From Notamacropus eugenii (lineage: Eukaryota > Chordata > Mammalia > Diprotodontia > Macropodidae), in NCBI RefSeq assembly GCF_028372415.1, contig NC_092878.1, positions 2,011,501 through 2,075,500 of the forward strand: a stretch of 64,000 nt of DNA, in the 5' to 3' direction. The translations under genes were made by a program, and so were the position numbers. The notes below the pieces were generated by a model, which was given only the letters and a program-made list of their open reading frames with translations, searched no databases and was not told the origin of the DNA. Position 1 is the stretch's first letter. Every line of letters starts with the position of its first letter. Shown here piece after piece: positions 12,613-25,200 of this stretch.

Positions 12613-13267
12613 GCCTACCATCTGGGTCTGATCCCCACCCACCTCTTCCCTTCTTTCTCCTTTCTCTCCCTCTTCATGGACTCAGCCCAGTCTCTCCACA
12701 GGCATAGAGATAGCATCCTTTCTCTTCCTCTGCCCTCTTGGGGTACTCAAAAGACAGTCCTATGCAAAAGCCAAGACAGGCTTCTTCTTTTCTTCTGAAT
12801 GCAGAGTACTAGTCTTTCCACATCTTATTTCAAACATATCTTCTGATACCCAAATCCAGAAGCTCTCCTCTGTCCCTTCTTCCTTTGTCTCAGTGCCAAT
12901 TCCTACATGTCTACCCATGGCCAGTTGCCCAGGTAGGCTGGACCACAAGGATGCTTGCTGCAAACCCTTTAGCCAAGGGAGAAGGGTGTAGATCCAGGAT
13001 CTGGTCTGAGTGGGATAGGGAATGTAACTTTTGAGTGAATGAACCAAGACTGGAAAAGCAACAGGTGCAGAAGCAGACTGAGAGTAACTGAGGAGAATAA
13101 GGGACACAAAAATTAAAATACAAAAGCAAGAGCAGGGAGAGTCCAGGAAGTGGAAACAAAAAGAACCTGAAGAAAAGACAAGAGCTTTATTCTGTCAGTA
13201 CCCAGAGAAGCATTCAAAGTGAAAGGCCAAGGCTAAAATAAACAAATTGCAGGGTTTGGCCGGGGGG

Positions 13268-13960
13268 TTGTTTTTTTTTTTTAAATCAAGTTCTCTTTTT
13301 TAAAAAATAAATTTATTTTTAGTTTTCAACATTCACTTCCACAAGATTTGGAGTTCCAAATTTTCTCCCCATCTCTCCCCTCTCCCCGCCCTAAGACAGC
13401 ATGCATTCTGATTACCCCTTCCCCCAGTCTGCTCTCCCTTCTATCACCGCCCCCTTCCCTTCTATTTTCCTGTAGGGCAAAATAGATTTCTATACCCCAC
13501 TGCCTGTAAATTTTATTTCCCAGCTGCATGTAAAAACAACTTTTAACATTGGTTTTTAAAACTCTGAGCTCCACTTTCTCTCCCTCCTCCTTCCCCACCC
13601 ACCCACCTTTGATGTAGGTTATACAGGTGTAGTCATGCATACACTTCCATGACAGTCCTGTTGTGAAAGACTGACTATATTTCCCTCCATCCTATCCTGC
13701 CCCTCCATTTATTTTATTCTCTCTTTTGTCCCTGTCCCACCTAAAAAAAAAGTGGGCTTCTGATTATCCCTCCCCCATTTGCCCTCTTTTCTATCATCCT
13801 CCACTCTCTTATCCCCTTCCCCCCTACTTTCATGTCGGGTAAGACAGATTTCCACACCCAACTGAGTATATACGTTTTTCCCTCCTTCAGTCAAGTCTGA
13901 TGGGAGTATGCTTCACTCATTCCTTCTCACCTCCCCCCTCTTCCCCTCCAGTATAAAAGC
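13268..13960 (-). mobile_element. L1/HAL1 3' ends (minus), probably two pieces
   Basis: A T-rich start (13,270-13,320) leads into TTTCAACATTCACTTCCACA and pyrimidine-rich blocks. The phrase (TAGGGCAAAATAGATTTC / CGGGTAAGACAGATTTCC) occurs twice, at about 13,475 and 13,838, as expected from two related 3' ends or an internal duplication. The minus strand is purine-rich like the HAL1 tail at 42 kb. Confidence 0.6.
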
Positions 13961-14399
13961 TTAAAATTAAAGGCACTATTTCTTCAGGCATTTGGACTAT
14001 ACTTAAGATAGAGAGGAAGAGAAACTAATCAGAAATAATTTGTAGGGTGGATAAAATTATTTAAAAATATTCATTAAGTTGTTTTTTAAAAATAAAACAG
14101 ATGAAGGTCTGTGTTAAATTTAAACAAGAGGGAAGTGCAGTGTTGGAAGATGTAGGCTTGAATCTATCACTTACTCTCTGTATGACTTAAGGCTAAGTCA
14201 CAGCTTCTCAGGGTCTCAGCTTTAGGTGATGGACAAGATGACTTCTACCATCCCCTTCTAGATCTAAAAAAATGACTGATGAGCATTGAATCCAACTTGC
14301 TAACTTTACAGATGAGGAAACCGAAGTTGGTCTTGGTGAAGTAACTTTCCCATGTGGATAGAAAGTGGTGGAGGTGAAACTTTCAGGTCTCCTCAATCA

Positions 14400-14738
14400 A
14401 TGAGCATTTATTAAGTACTTGCTTTGTGCCAGATCTTAATTCTGGGAATACAAAGAATAAAAATAATGATGGTTGCTAACAATTTATATAGCTTTTACTA
14501 TGTGCCAAGCACTGTGCTAAGTGCTTTGCAATTTATCTCATTTGACCTCACAACAGTCCTGGGAGAGAGGTGCTATTATTATCCCCATTTTACAAAGGAG
14601 GAAAACAGAGGCAAACAGAGGTGAAGTGACTTGCCCAGGGTCACACAGCTAGTAACTGTCTGAAGCCACATTTGAATTCAGACCTTCCTGACTCCAGGTC
14701 CAGCACTCTATCCAATGCACCACCGAGCCAAACAAATA
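14400..14738 (-). mobile_element. MIR-type SINE pair (minus)
   Basis: A first part (TGAGCATTTATTAAGTACTT, GCTTTGTGCCAG) is followed by a full copy: AGCACTGTGCTAAGTGCTTT, GTCACACAGCTAGTAACTGT, TTCCTGACTCCAGGTCCAGC. Confidence 0.78.
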
Positions 14739-15839
14739 AATAAATATAATAAAACCAGACAAAGTCCTTGATCTCAATGCGCTTACATTTCTAATGCGGA
14801 AGACAACATATAAACATCTAGGTACATACAACATCTACCCAAAGTACATGGAGGTAATTGGAAAGGGGAAAGCATTAGCAGTTGGGGGGACTGGGAAAGA
14901 GCTCCTGCAAAAGGTGGGATCTGAGCTGAGTCAGAGACAGAGATGAGTTACCAGAGCATTCCAGACATGGGAGATCACCAGTGCAAAGGCTCCAAGATGG
15001 CAGAGTTCTGAGTTCAGAGAACTGCTAGTCTCCTGCCTCCCAGACCTTCCATTCCATCACTGTGCTCCAAGCTATCATCATGGAATAAGGATTAAACCTT
15101 CTAATTACATGGAAACAATATATTCAAGCAACATTTTTAGAAGAGTTTTATAAATAGATTAGGAAGCCAATCCCACTCAGGCCGAGTGGGAAGCCACTTC
15201 TGTGGCATGATTGGAAGAACAAGATGAAACACAGGATGTCAAGATCTTCCCCCCCACCCCAGATGGCCATTTTCTCAAATTCTACTTTGAAGAGTCCTTC
15301 TCTGGGTTAAGGCGGCAGGATTCCTGTTAATTTCTTGTTAAAGCAGGAGTTTCCTGATGCCTCGGAGAGGCAGCCATTGACAGCTCAAACAGATTGGTTT
15401 ATCAGGGTACGTAGCTGTCACCTTGAGTGACAGCATCTGATGCTTACGCTGGGTAGTGGGGTCAGAGGAGAGAGCTATGCCTGTGTTACAAAGGAGGCCC
15501 AGCTGTCTCCAGAGGGAGCATTGTAATGAGGGGACTGACTCTCGGTAGGGGAGGAAAGTCTGGGAGCTGGGGAACAGGGAACAGAAAGGGAAGATCGGGA
15601 GGTGTAAAGAAACCTGGACCCACTCCAGCACTTTTCCCACAGCCAGACTTGCTTCTGGAGTTCCACAATAGGTTGATTATAGAATGATTATCAGCAAATC
15701 AATACTCAGTCTTGATCTTATCAAAGCATCAAAAAGATACTTGGTCCATCTCCCAACAAGACAGACAGAGAAGGGAAGAGGAAAGAGTCACCTTTATAAT
15801 CCAGTATCTAAAATGGCTCATAGCTAAAATGCTTCATTT
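14739..15839. other. Intergenic, nothing assigned
   Basis: Three short minus-strand frames overlap at 15,338-15,668 without a recognisable domain. The T-poor segment near 15,500 is locally GC-rich. Confidence 0.45.
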
Positions 15840-16065
15840 TGATACTGCTGTCCAGTCATCTCAGTCACGTCCAACTCTCCATGACCCCAAAAGATGCTGC
15901 AGTAGTTTGCTGTTTCCTTCTCCAGCTCATTTTAACGGATGAGGAAACTGAGACAAACAGGGTGAAGTGACTTGCCCAGGGTCACACAGCTAGTAAGTGT
16001 CCGAGGCCAGACTCATGTCTTCCTGACTCCAGGGCCAGTGTTCCATCCCCTGTGCCACCGAGCTG
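15840..16065 (+). mobile_element. BovB/RTE-like SINE
   Basis: It contains TCCAGTCATCTCAGTCACG, CTTCTCCAGCTCATTTTA, GGTCACACAGCTAGTAAG and TTCCTGACTCCAGGGCCAG, the order seen in the other copies in this window. Confidence 0.72.
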
Positions 16066-17375
16066 TATGTCCCAAGTGATTCCTTTAATTTGGGGAGTTT
16101 TTTAAATCACAATTTATACTTATGGTTAATTTTTTTTAAGCTTTCATAGAAACAGAAGAGGATCTGAACCTTTGATTTCATCAGCTACCTATGTGGAAAC
16201 TTCCCTCCTCCAACGCAGATCAGTAACTCCTCTGTATGTATAGTATTAGAAAGTTGTATGTGGCACTGAAAGGTTAGATGACTTTGCTCGTGTAACAGTC
16301 AGGAGGTGTCAGAGGCAAGGCTCACAACCAGGTCTTACTGGCTACAAGTCGGTCCTTTGTCTACTGTGCCATGCGAGTAGACATAAATGCATATCTTAAA
16401 AATATTTATTTTATTAAAAATAATTGAACATGTTTTATTGCTTAAAAATATCCAGAATACATAAGCTGGTTGTTTTAATTAAACCAAACAATTTAGATGT
16501 TTGTTTATGCTGAAGATTATCCTCCTCCTAATACAGCATGGCAAAAAATAGCCATAAATAGCCAACTCCCCACAATTAAGTTGTTCAATTGAGGATGATT
16601 CATCATGCAGTGCCTTCATAAGTACGTGTTCCAATTAGTTTGGTAAACACAATAACTAAATCATTATTCCATTTCATTCTCTAGACGCATAATTGATTTT
16701 TTAATGTACACATATAATACTTTTTAGGTTGCCAGTTGCCTGGTACTCCGTCTCTTCTTTCCTCTTTCTCCTTCCCCAGCCCTCAGCCTCAAAACACTCT
16801 ATGGAAAGCAGAAACCCGGAGGTGAGCACAGCTGCCCACAACTTAGACAGGCTAGAGAGTAAACATTGTGTGGGGATACTAATAACTACACGATAAATTT
16901 CATATGTAACCCTGCCATGTACCACTATGACCAAGCATCTACAGGAAGGCACTACCACGGCCTTCCAGGTCCACACACATCTTTTTAACCAAAATGCATA
17001 CTCAGAATGTACCAATGTGGGCTCTAACCTCTGAATTTATCCTTACTTACTGACCACAATCATTATTTCTCCTTCCATGCTCTAGCACTCACTGCAACTA
17101 AGTTGGCTCTCAGCTGCCCCTTGCCATATACCCTAGTTCTCTGCATATGTCCTGATGCCCCGTTATCCCGTGCAGATCTGCAATCATTCTGTTTCCTAGC
17201 CCCCTGAACTGGAAGGAGGTTTGGAAATAATTCTTATAATTGTGGCCATCTCAACATCTGTCCAATCCTTTTCAGTCTTCCTATGTCCTAATCTAACAGT
17301 AACATTTCAGTTATTGTGAAACAAGATTTCTGGCATCATAAAGAATGTGGAACAGTGTAAAGTATAGAAGGAAAA
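16066..17375. other. Intergenic, nothing assigned
   Basis: The sequence is AT-rich, with a possible MIR tail near 16,265-16,380. The 104-codon minus-strand frame at 16,701-17,015 has no motif I recognise. Confidence 0.45.
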
Positions 17376-17600
17376 TTGGTGGAAGCAAGGAAGTGGGAAG
17401 GAAGGAAAGAAAGAGAAGGAAGGAAAGAAGGAAGGAAACAGAGAGGGGAAGGAAGGAGTGGAGAGGGGAAGGAAGAAGGAAAAAGAAGAGGTAGAAATAA
17501 GGAAGGGAAGAATGGAGAAGAGAGAAGGAAGGGTGAGGGAAGGGGGAAGAGGTGGGAGGATTAGGGAAGAAAGAGAGGAGGGAAGGGAAGGGATGATCTA
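17376..17600 (+). repeat. Polypurine (GGAA-rich) tract
   Basis: About 220 bp of almost pure G/A with GGAAGGAAAG-type units. Open frames on both strands here are low-complexity artefacts. Confidence 0.9.
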
Positions 17601-17700
17601 CCTCTGTAATCTGCACTGGTGAAGCTGATTTCTGGAACCCAAGTGTAAATTTTACATTTTCCCCTGTTGAGTTCATCACACATCTACTAACTAGATTCTG
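17590..17700 (-). mobile_element. CR1/L3 LINE fragment (minus)
   Basis: GGAACCCAAGTGTAAATTTT ACATTTTCCCC resembles the internal CR1/L3 segment that also occurs near 62.7 kb. Confidence 0.45.
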
Positions 17701-17739
17701 CCTCATAATTAATCATTCTGTCTAGAGCATGTGGCAACA

Positions 17740-18350
17740 AATGGACCTACTGGGAAGACCTCAAAATTGGTGCTGGGGAAACACAGAGCAGGCCTAGATG
17801 CTTACTTGATGTAAATTTCTATACCCTCTACACTTCGGTCTCTTGAGGCAAAGCCCCTGTCAGCCTAGCCTACTTACAGTTCAACTGGAATCATTCTATT
17901 GTTCTAGGTTATTGAGACCTAAAATATTAGTACATGTTAGACGTGTGTTCGTCCTTTGTTGCCAAAGAAGATCATGCCATCAGAGAAATGATGACACAAC
18001 TTGCACTTGACTTTGTTTTGAGTGAGCGAGGGCTGTGCAAGGTCACCAGCCTCACTTCTCCTCCAGAGCCATCTGGATCCAGTGACCAGATATTCATCAG
18101 GATGACTGGAGATGACCCAGGATGAGGAGATTGGGGTTAAGTGACTTGCCCAAGGTCACACAGCTAGTAAGTATCAAGTGTCTGAGGTGAGATTTGAACT
18201 CAGGTCCCTGACTCCTGCACTGCTGCTCTAGCCACTGCACCAATCCTCCCCTATGTGTGAGATAGGACAGATTTACAATAAGAGAGTTACTGAGTGTGAT
18301 CCCAGCCCTGACATTATAACCTTTAGGCAAACCACTTCATTTTGTGGGGT
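17740..18350 (+). repeat. Unclassified dispersed repeat, copy A, split by a SINE
   Basis: 17,760-17,940 and 18,250-18,290 match 19,746-20,000 in order. Shared phrases include CTACACTTCGGT/CTACATTTTGGT, CCCCTGTCAGCCT/CCCTGTCACCCT and GACAGATTTACAATAAG/GACAGATTTGGAACAAG. The WSINE at 17,941-18,245 interrupts it. Confidence 0.65.
17941..18245 (+). mobile_element. WSINE-type SINE, inserted into another repeat
   Basis: A full copy (GTGTTCGTCCTTTGTTGCC to CCACTGCACCAATCCTCCCC). It splits the unclassified repeat at 17,740-18,350. Confidence 0.8.
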
Positions 18351-18540
18351 CTTCGTTTCTTTATCTGAAAAATGAGAGGTTTGGCCTCAATTCCCTCGGA
18401 GTTGTTTTCTGTCCATACATCCAGGATCTCTAGTAATAGCAAGTACCTTACAGGGCTGTTGTGTCAAATGAGATAATCTATGAAAAGTGCTCGCAAACTT
18501 GGAAGCGCTAGCTAAATGTTAGCAATCTCCTCACTTAGCG
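18290..18540 (+). mobile_element. MIR-type SINE (plus), partial
   Basis: ACCTTTAGGCAAACCACTTC, CTTATCTGAAAAATGAGAGG-like and CAGGGCTGTTGTGTCAAATG, ending GCTAGCTAAATGTTAGCAAT. Its start overlaps the end of the split repeat. Confidence 0.6.
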
Positions 18541-19384
18541 TGGAGCTCAGCTACATAGGAACCATTTCTGCTTTCTCCAGCTTAATCTAGAAATCATCCC
18601 CTTTAGCAATTAAAAACAACAACCCAGAAACAAAGCAAGAGTTCAGCCGTTCTGCTTTTTCCTCATCACCACCTAGACATGGTCTCACTCTTCCTTAGAT
18701 CTTCCTTTTGCCCTCAACATAGACTTTTAAAGCAGACTTAATTCACGATGTTTCTCTCTTCGGGTTCTGTTCTTATTCATTTGGACATTAGAACAATACA
18801 TTTCTCCCTATGTACCAGGTTGGCAGCTTCTCATACACTTTGATATACGGTGTCTCTGTTCTAGTCATTTTCAAAATATTTTGTTACTGTTTTGATTTCC
18901 TTCCTGACCCCAGGCCATATTTAAGATGGTAAACCATTTTACTGTGCTGTTTTCTAAGAATGTAGAACATGGAATTTCTACCTTTCTGCATTCTGAGCAC
19001 ACTAAGGTTTTTGTGGTGGTTGTTTTCAAATGACAAAACCAACTCCCCTTTTCTATTCACTTCCCTTCTATTCACTTTCCCTGTAAGCCATCTCCATTAC
19101 CTTTTATTTCATACAGTTTTATTTATGTTGGGGGAAAGTCAACAAGGGGAAAGTTAATAGTATTTTAACTCCTAGTTTGCAAGGCATAGATTTGCAGTTA
19201 GGATACCAACAGTTAATATGTTTCAACAGTCTAAAAGCTGTATGACTATAAAAACAGAGGATGCCAAAATGTATCAAGTAGGAAACAGAAAGCATGAATT
19301 GACCAGTCATTAACAGAAGAAATGGAAAAGGCATAAATAAATTATCCCCCAAAAGGGTCCCTAACCCTGAACACACTAGAGAAT

Positions 19385-19670
19385 TTTTTTAATTTCAGAT
19401 TCTTACATGTATAAAACTTTCCAAACTACAGAAAAGAATGAAATGATATCCAACTCATTTTATAACAAATATAGCTTTGGCCTCCAAACCTGAAAAGGAC
19501 GACCCCAATAAAGAAACCACAGGCAATTTCACTCACAAGCATGAATACAAAAGTAAACAAAATCTTAGCAAACAAGGCAATAACACAGTGGATAGTCATC
19601 CAGTAGAATTGATCCTAGGAATAGGATATAATACATTGCATTAACAGAACGATAATTTTAAATTCATTAT
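19385..19670 (+). mobile_element. L1 ORF2 fragment (plus)
   Basis: The sequence resembles the ORF2 block around the PIxLxN region (CCTCCAAACCTGAAAAGGAC onward, then AAAATCTTAGCAAACAAGGC). It is short and decayed. Confidence 0.5.
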
Positions 19671-19684
19671 TATCTCCAAAACTG

Positions 19685-19745
19685 CTCAAGAGGCACCATA
19701 GCATAGTGAATAGAGAGCTGGTCTTGGAGTCAGAAAGATCTGTGA
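19685..19745 (+). mobile_element. tRNA-derived SINE fragment
   Basis: AGGCACCATAGCATAGTGAA, TAGAGAGCTGGTCTTGGAGT and CAGAAAGATCTG match the 5' end of MIR/tRNA-type SINEs. It is truncated and leads into the repeat at 19,746. Confidence 0.5.
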
Positions 19746-20045
19746 TCCATCAAGGCTAGTGCCAGACAGAAACAGAGTAGAGTTAGATGCTTATTGGGTG
19801 TATATTTTTATACCCTCTACATTTTGGTTCCCTGGGGAAAATCCCTGTCACCCTGCCCTGCTTATAGCTCAGCTGTGTTCATCTTTTTGTTCTAAGCTAT
19901 TGGTATCTTTTTTACCCTGCCATCTAATATATTAGTTATGTGTTAAATAAGACAGATTTGGAACAAGAAGGTTACCCAAGTTTGATTCTAGCTCTGCTAC
20001 TTACTACCTTGGGCAAGTCATTTATCCTTTCAGTGCCCTCAACAA
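19746..20045 (+). repeat. Unclassified dispersed repeat, copy B
   Basis: This copy is collinear with 17,740-18,290 without the SINE. It contains TAGATGCTTATTGGGTGTAT and ATATTAGTTATGTGTTAAAT. The family is unknown to me. Confidence 0.65.
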
Positions 20046-21839
20046 CTCTTTTAAGGCAATAAGTTACAGGAAAGGTGCTGATTTGCATTGGTGAGGGAAT
20101 TTCCATATCATTTTACCAATACTAATTCAATCACAGGTCCAATCCCTATCCCTATAATCACCTCAACAGAAAATGATAAGATATCTGATCATCTAAACTC
20201 TATGGGGACTGTTTGAGATTAGCCACTGGTAGCATCTGTGGGCTACTATGGTATCCTGATAATAAGGCCAATGGCACATGGGTTCAAATCTGAAGCTTTC
20301 TTATTGGTCCCTTTGATTTTCCCCTTCCTCTTGGAAGTTATGCTTTTATTTGAAATCCAAAAAGAGCCACGACAGTCACCAAATTGATCTCAGGCTAAGT
20401 GGCCGTGTCTTCAGCTACACTTTTAGCCTGACATAATGTGTGCATGAGGTGTCCATCTCCCCTATAGCATCTACCCTATAGCACTTGTAACCCAGGAGTG
20501 TAGACACCTACACCTTAGTAAGAAAATGGATTTGGACAGCACTTCTCTTTAAGCCAAAGAACTGTAAAGCTCGTCCTTAAGTTGGCTTGTTTAACTCCAA
20601 CCTGCTCTCATACTTATCAAAGGACATCACTATATGGTTACAATCAAATTCTCTTATGGATCTAGGGATAAACCTGTTATGAGGAAATACACTCCTCTAC
20701 TTACCACTTTAGCTCTTGAGTCCCAACTGATATATTTCCATTTATACTGATCATTCACAATAATGATACTTTTAGATCTTAAAGATAGCCATTTAACTTA
20801 GCAAAAACGCAAAAGAAAAATGTCATACATATTAAAGGAAATACGTTATAATCTTCACATAAATCTGGGTAGCATTGTCCCACCAATGCATTCAATTTCT
20901 TTGGGGGAGATGAGCACACATTTATAAAAGTTTGGCAAAGAAACACACTAGGAAGGAAAATCCATGTGATTTTGCTAACTCTGGGCTGCAGGCTTTGATG
21001 TCACTGATCCATTGGAAAATATTTACATCACACAAAGCAGCTTCTCTGCTAATTGACTATCTATTGGTCCTCACTGTTCTCCAATGTGCCAAATTCTCTT
21101 CTAGTCTCAAGAAGATATAGTATTTACAAGCTCTTTCAACGTATGATCACCATTAAAAGGGCATTAGAAAAAAAAAGTTATTCTATTAATTTGGATAGCA
21201 CTTCTGTTTAAGCCTAAAACTATACAGCTCATCTGGCTTGTCCTTTCACCTCTCAGAGCCTTAGCGCAAGTCCTACCTCTCTGCACTAAAGACTAGACTA
21301 ACCAGCAATTCACTTACTAGGATGCTGGTTGGTCCGTTCAAACTGTAACACATATAATGTAGCAAAACAGCTCCTTTTTTACTCTCTGAGCAAGAAAGAC
21401 CATCTTCACTCACCAGGATTCTACGTCATCCGATTAAATATCAGCATGTCTTCCAAAACAACAAAGAAACTGGTGTTTTTCCTCTAGATTTTTCATTCTC
21501 AAATGGAGAGGGACGTTTCTGAGAAGCTTCTGTCTCTTAAGTTCTAGGTGGCGCTGAAGGGTAACAGCTAGATTTAGCCAATTAGGAACTAGCCGTCCAA
21601 GTCTACTTGTCAATGGACTTTTATTACTAATCTCTTCAAACAGTTAACATTCTCAATCTTCATCTGTCAGGTTCTTTATTCTCTAAACTCTGCCTTGCCT
21701 CTTTCCTTCAGCAGTTTAAATACTGAATGCTTCCTGGAGCTCAGTGACTTACACTCAGAAATTTCCTCTATAAAATCAATAGACCTTATTAAATCATGTT
21801 ACTTTCAAATTAGTCCTATTTCTCACTTTTTAGTTTTAT
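20046..21839. other. Intergenic with a diverged internal direct repeat
   Basis: 20,530-20,590 and 21,189-21,240 share ATTTGGAYAGCACTTCTSTT and AAGCCWAA, then AGCTCRTC and TGGCTTG. No gene is visible. Confidence 0.5.
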
Positions 21840-22860
21840 CATTTTAAGTCTTAAAATAGTTCTGTACAGGTTCTGGTTCTGCTCACTTCACTTTTTGTCA
21901 ATTCATACTATCCAAGATTATCTGAAATTATCTTAAAATTTCTCACACCTCAATAACATTCCATCATCTTCACAAAACACACTTTGTTCAGCCACCACCC
22001 AGTGTCTAACAGGCAATGTAAAATGTAAAGAACCCCCTTAGATTCTAATTATTTTCCTTTCCTCCCCTCCCTCTTCATTTCTTCCCTTCTCTATCAGGTT
22101 TGGGAAGTTTGTTTTGCTCATGGTATTATTTCCTTCCCAGTTATCATCCTCCCCCTTACCTGCTCCTGCCACCCCAATCCTCATTAGTTTCCCAGCTGAG
22201 TTTGATGTATTTCTATACCAAACTGCTTGTGTGGGTGTGCAATTCCCTTGTGTCTGTTTCAGATAAGACGGAGATTCATTTGATACATATTCCCCTCATC
22301 TCTCCTCTTCATGTTTGTATATGATCAAACATCCAAATTATGAGGCATGGTCCATTAAATGTGCATTTTTTACTTGTAAGATTATACCTAACTTTGCAGA
22401 GTTTATTCTTGGTTGTAAGCCTGTACTTTTTGCCTTTTGAAATATATATTCTAAGACATCTCATTCTCAGTAGAACTTGTCAGAATTTGTATGATCCTGA
22501 TTGTAGCTCCCTAGCAGTACTGTTTATTTATGGTTGATTGTAGTATGTTTTTTTCTTTAATGTGGGAGCTCTGGATTTTGGCTGTAACATTCTTGGTAAA
22601 TTTCCTTTCTGGGTTCCTTTAAGGTGGCTAGTAGATTCTTTCAACCTTTACTTGGCCTTCCTCTGGTTCTAGTCAATCTGGACTACTTTTATCTAAGATG
22701 TTCTGAAATGTATCTTGGCATTGGGAGTGGGGGTGGGGAGGGACTCATGGTTTTCAGGTAATCTAATGATGTAAATTATCTCTCCTTGACCTGTTTTCCA
22801 GGCTGGTTTTTTTCTGAGATGAGAATTAATCCAATTTCGTTCCAGTATTTCTTCCTGTCT
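21840..22860 (-). mobile_element. L1/HAL1 remnants (minus)
   Basis: An L1 3' end (21,840-22,020: GTTCTGCTCACTTCACTTTT, AACATTCCATCATCTTCAC) is followed by pyrimidine-rich sequence (22,050-22,330). An ORF1-like block comes next (22,370-22,860: GGTAATCTAATGATGTAAAT, CCTTGACCTGTTTTCCAGGC). ORF2 is not evident, so this could be a second, older HAL1. Confidence 0.55.
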
Positions 22861-22864
22861 CAAA

Positions 22865-23070
22865 GCTGAGGTGTCAAACCCATGGCTTGCTTACCTCAAC
22901 ACTCTCAAGTGGAGCCCAAACCAGACTAAAATGTAACTGGGAAACATTAAATAAAGCTTTAAAAATACAATAAAACAGCATTACATTTTTAAAACTAAAT
23001 CAATATACAGCTCATAGGGATCCTTATGAACAGATCAGCGGCATCTCTTAAGTCCCATGTAGTCTTCGAT
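22865..23070. repeat. Unclassified dispersed repeat (GTGTCAAAC type)
   Basis: It starts GAGGTGTCAAACCCATGGC and includes AACACTCTCAAGTGGAGCCC and AAAATGTAACTGGGAAACAT. This resembles a hAT-like nonautonomous element seen in mammals, but I cannot name the family. Confidence 0.4.
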
Positions 23071-24983
23071 TTGTGTTTGGTCTAGTTGAGTTTTCATAGT
23101 TTCCATTTCTTTTTTCTTCTGAAATAGTACTTTTTTTCCAATTACATGTAAAGGTAGCTTTCAATATTTATTTTTTTATAAAAATTTTATGTTCAAATTT
23201 TTCTCCCTCCCTCCAAAAGGTTATATATATATGTGCAAACATAGAAACATATTTCCACATTAGTCATGTTGTGAAAGAAGAACTAGAATAAAAGGGAGAA
23301 GCCATGAAAAACAAAAACTGAAAACAGTCTGCTTTGATCTGCATTCAGACTCCATTGTTTTTCCTCTGGATGTGGACAGCATTTTCCATTTTAAGTCTTT
23401 TGGGATTGTCTTGGATCATTGTATTGCTAGGAGCTAAGTCTATCGAAGCTGGTCTACACAATGTTGTTGTTACTGTGTAGAATGTTGTTCTGGGTCTGCT
23501 CATTTCACTCAACATCAGTTCATGTAAATCCAGACTTTTCTGAAACCCACCTGCTCATCATTTCTTGCAGCACAATAGTATTCCATTATATTCATATACC
23601 ACATCTTGTTCAGTAATTCCCCAACTGATGGACTTCCCTCAGTTTCCAATTCTTTGTCACCATAAAAAGAACTGCTGTATTTTTGTACACATAGGTCCTT
23701 TTCCTGTTTTTATGATCTCTTTAGGATACATACCTAGTTGTGGTATTGTTGGATCAAAGGGCATGCACAGTTGGATTGCCCTTTGGGCACAGTTCCAAAT
23801 TGGTCTCCAGAATGATTAGATCAGTGCACAACTCCACCAACAATGCATTAGTGTTCCAATTTCCTCCATCTTCTCCAACATTTATCATTTTCCTTTACTG
23901 TCACCTTAGCCAATCTGATAGGTATGAGATAGTACTTCAGAGTTGTTTTAATTTGCATTTCTCCAATCAATAGTAATTTAGAACAGTTTTTCATAAGACT
24001 ATAGAGAGCTTTAATTTCTTCATCTGAAAACTGCCATATCCTCTGACCGTTTATCAACTGGGAAATGACTTACATGCTTATAAATTTGACTCAGTTCTCT
24101 ATATATTTAAGAAATGAGGCCTTTATCAGAAACACAGGCTGTAAAAATTGGTTCCCATCTTTTTGCTTTCCTTCTAATCTTGATTGCATTGGTTTTGTTA
24201 TATGCAACACCTTTCTAACTTAACATAATCAAAATCATTCATTTTGCATTCCATAGTGTTCCTTAGTGCTTTTTTTGGTCATAAAGTCTTCCCTTATTAA
24301 TAGATCTATCAGGTAAACTATTCCTTGCTCTCCTAAGTTGCTTATGGTATTACCCCTTATGTCTAAATCATGTACCATTTTGACCTCACCTTTGTATACT
24401 GTGTGAGATGTTTGTCTGTATCTAGTTTCTGCCATACCATTTTCCAGTTTTCCCAGCAGCTTTCGTCAGTAAATGAGTTTTCCTCCCAGAAGCTGGAGTC
24501 TTTGGATTTATCAGTATTGGGGTTTAACAGCACATTACTATAGTCACTGACTACTGTATCTTACGTACCTAACCTATTCCACTGATTCACCACTCTGTTC
24601 CTTAGCCAGTACCAAACAGTTTTGATAATTGCTGCTTTATAATAGTTTTAGATCTGGTAATGACCAGGCATTTTTCAGTAATTCCCTTGGTATTCTTGAC
24701 CTTTTGTTCTTCCAGATGAATTGTTATATTTTTTAGCTCTATAAAATGATTTTTTTTTGGTAGTTTGCTTGGTATAGCACTGAATTAAGTAAATGAATTT
24801 AGTTAGAATTGGCATTTTTGTTGCATTAGCTCGGCCTACCTGTGACAACTGATATTTCTCCAATTGTTTAAACCTAACTTTGTGTGAAATGTGTTTTGTA
24901 ACTGCGTTCATACAGTCCCTGGGTTTGTCTTGGCAAGTAGAATCCCAAATATTTTATATTATACAGTTATTTTAAATAGAATT

Positions 24984-25007
24984 TCTCTCTCTCTCTCTCT
25001 CTCTCTC
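24984..25007 (+). repeat. (TC)n microsatellite inside L1
   Basis: A pure TC run of about 24 bp within the decayed L1. Confidence 0.9.
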
Positions 25008-25200
25008 GATGCTGGGCTTTGATGGTAATATACAGAAATGCTGATGATTTATATGGGTTTATTTTGTATCCTGTGACTTTGCTAGAGTTAATTATTTCAA
25101 GTAGTTTTTTAGTTGATTCTCTAGGTATACCATCATATATTTGCAAAGATACAATCAATTCTACTGTTATTTGCTCATTGGCTATTTCAATTCCTTCAGT

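Noticed and set aside
12760..13159. 82- and 115-codon minus-strand frames
   Set aside because: No recognisable domain, overlapping frames in different phases, next to L1 sequence.
17311..17706. 131-codon minus-strand frame
   Set aside because: Phe/Leu/Ser/Pro low-complexity translation of the GGAA polypurine tract plus a CR1/L3 piece.
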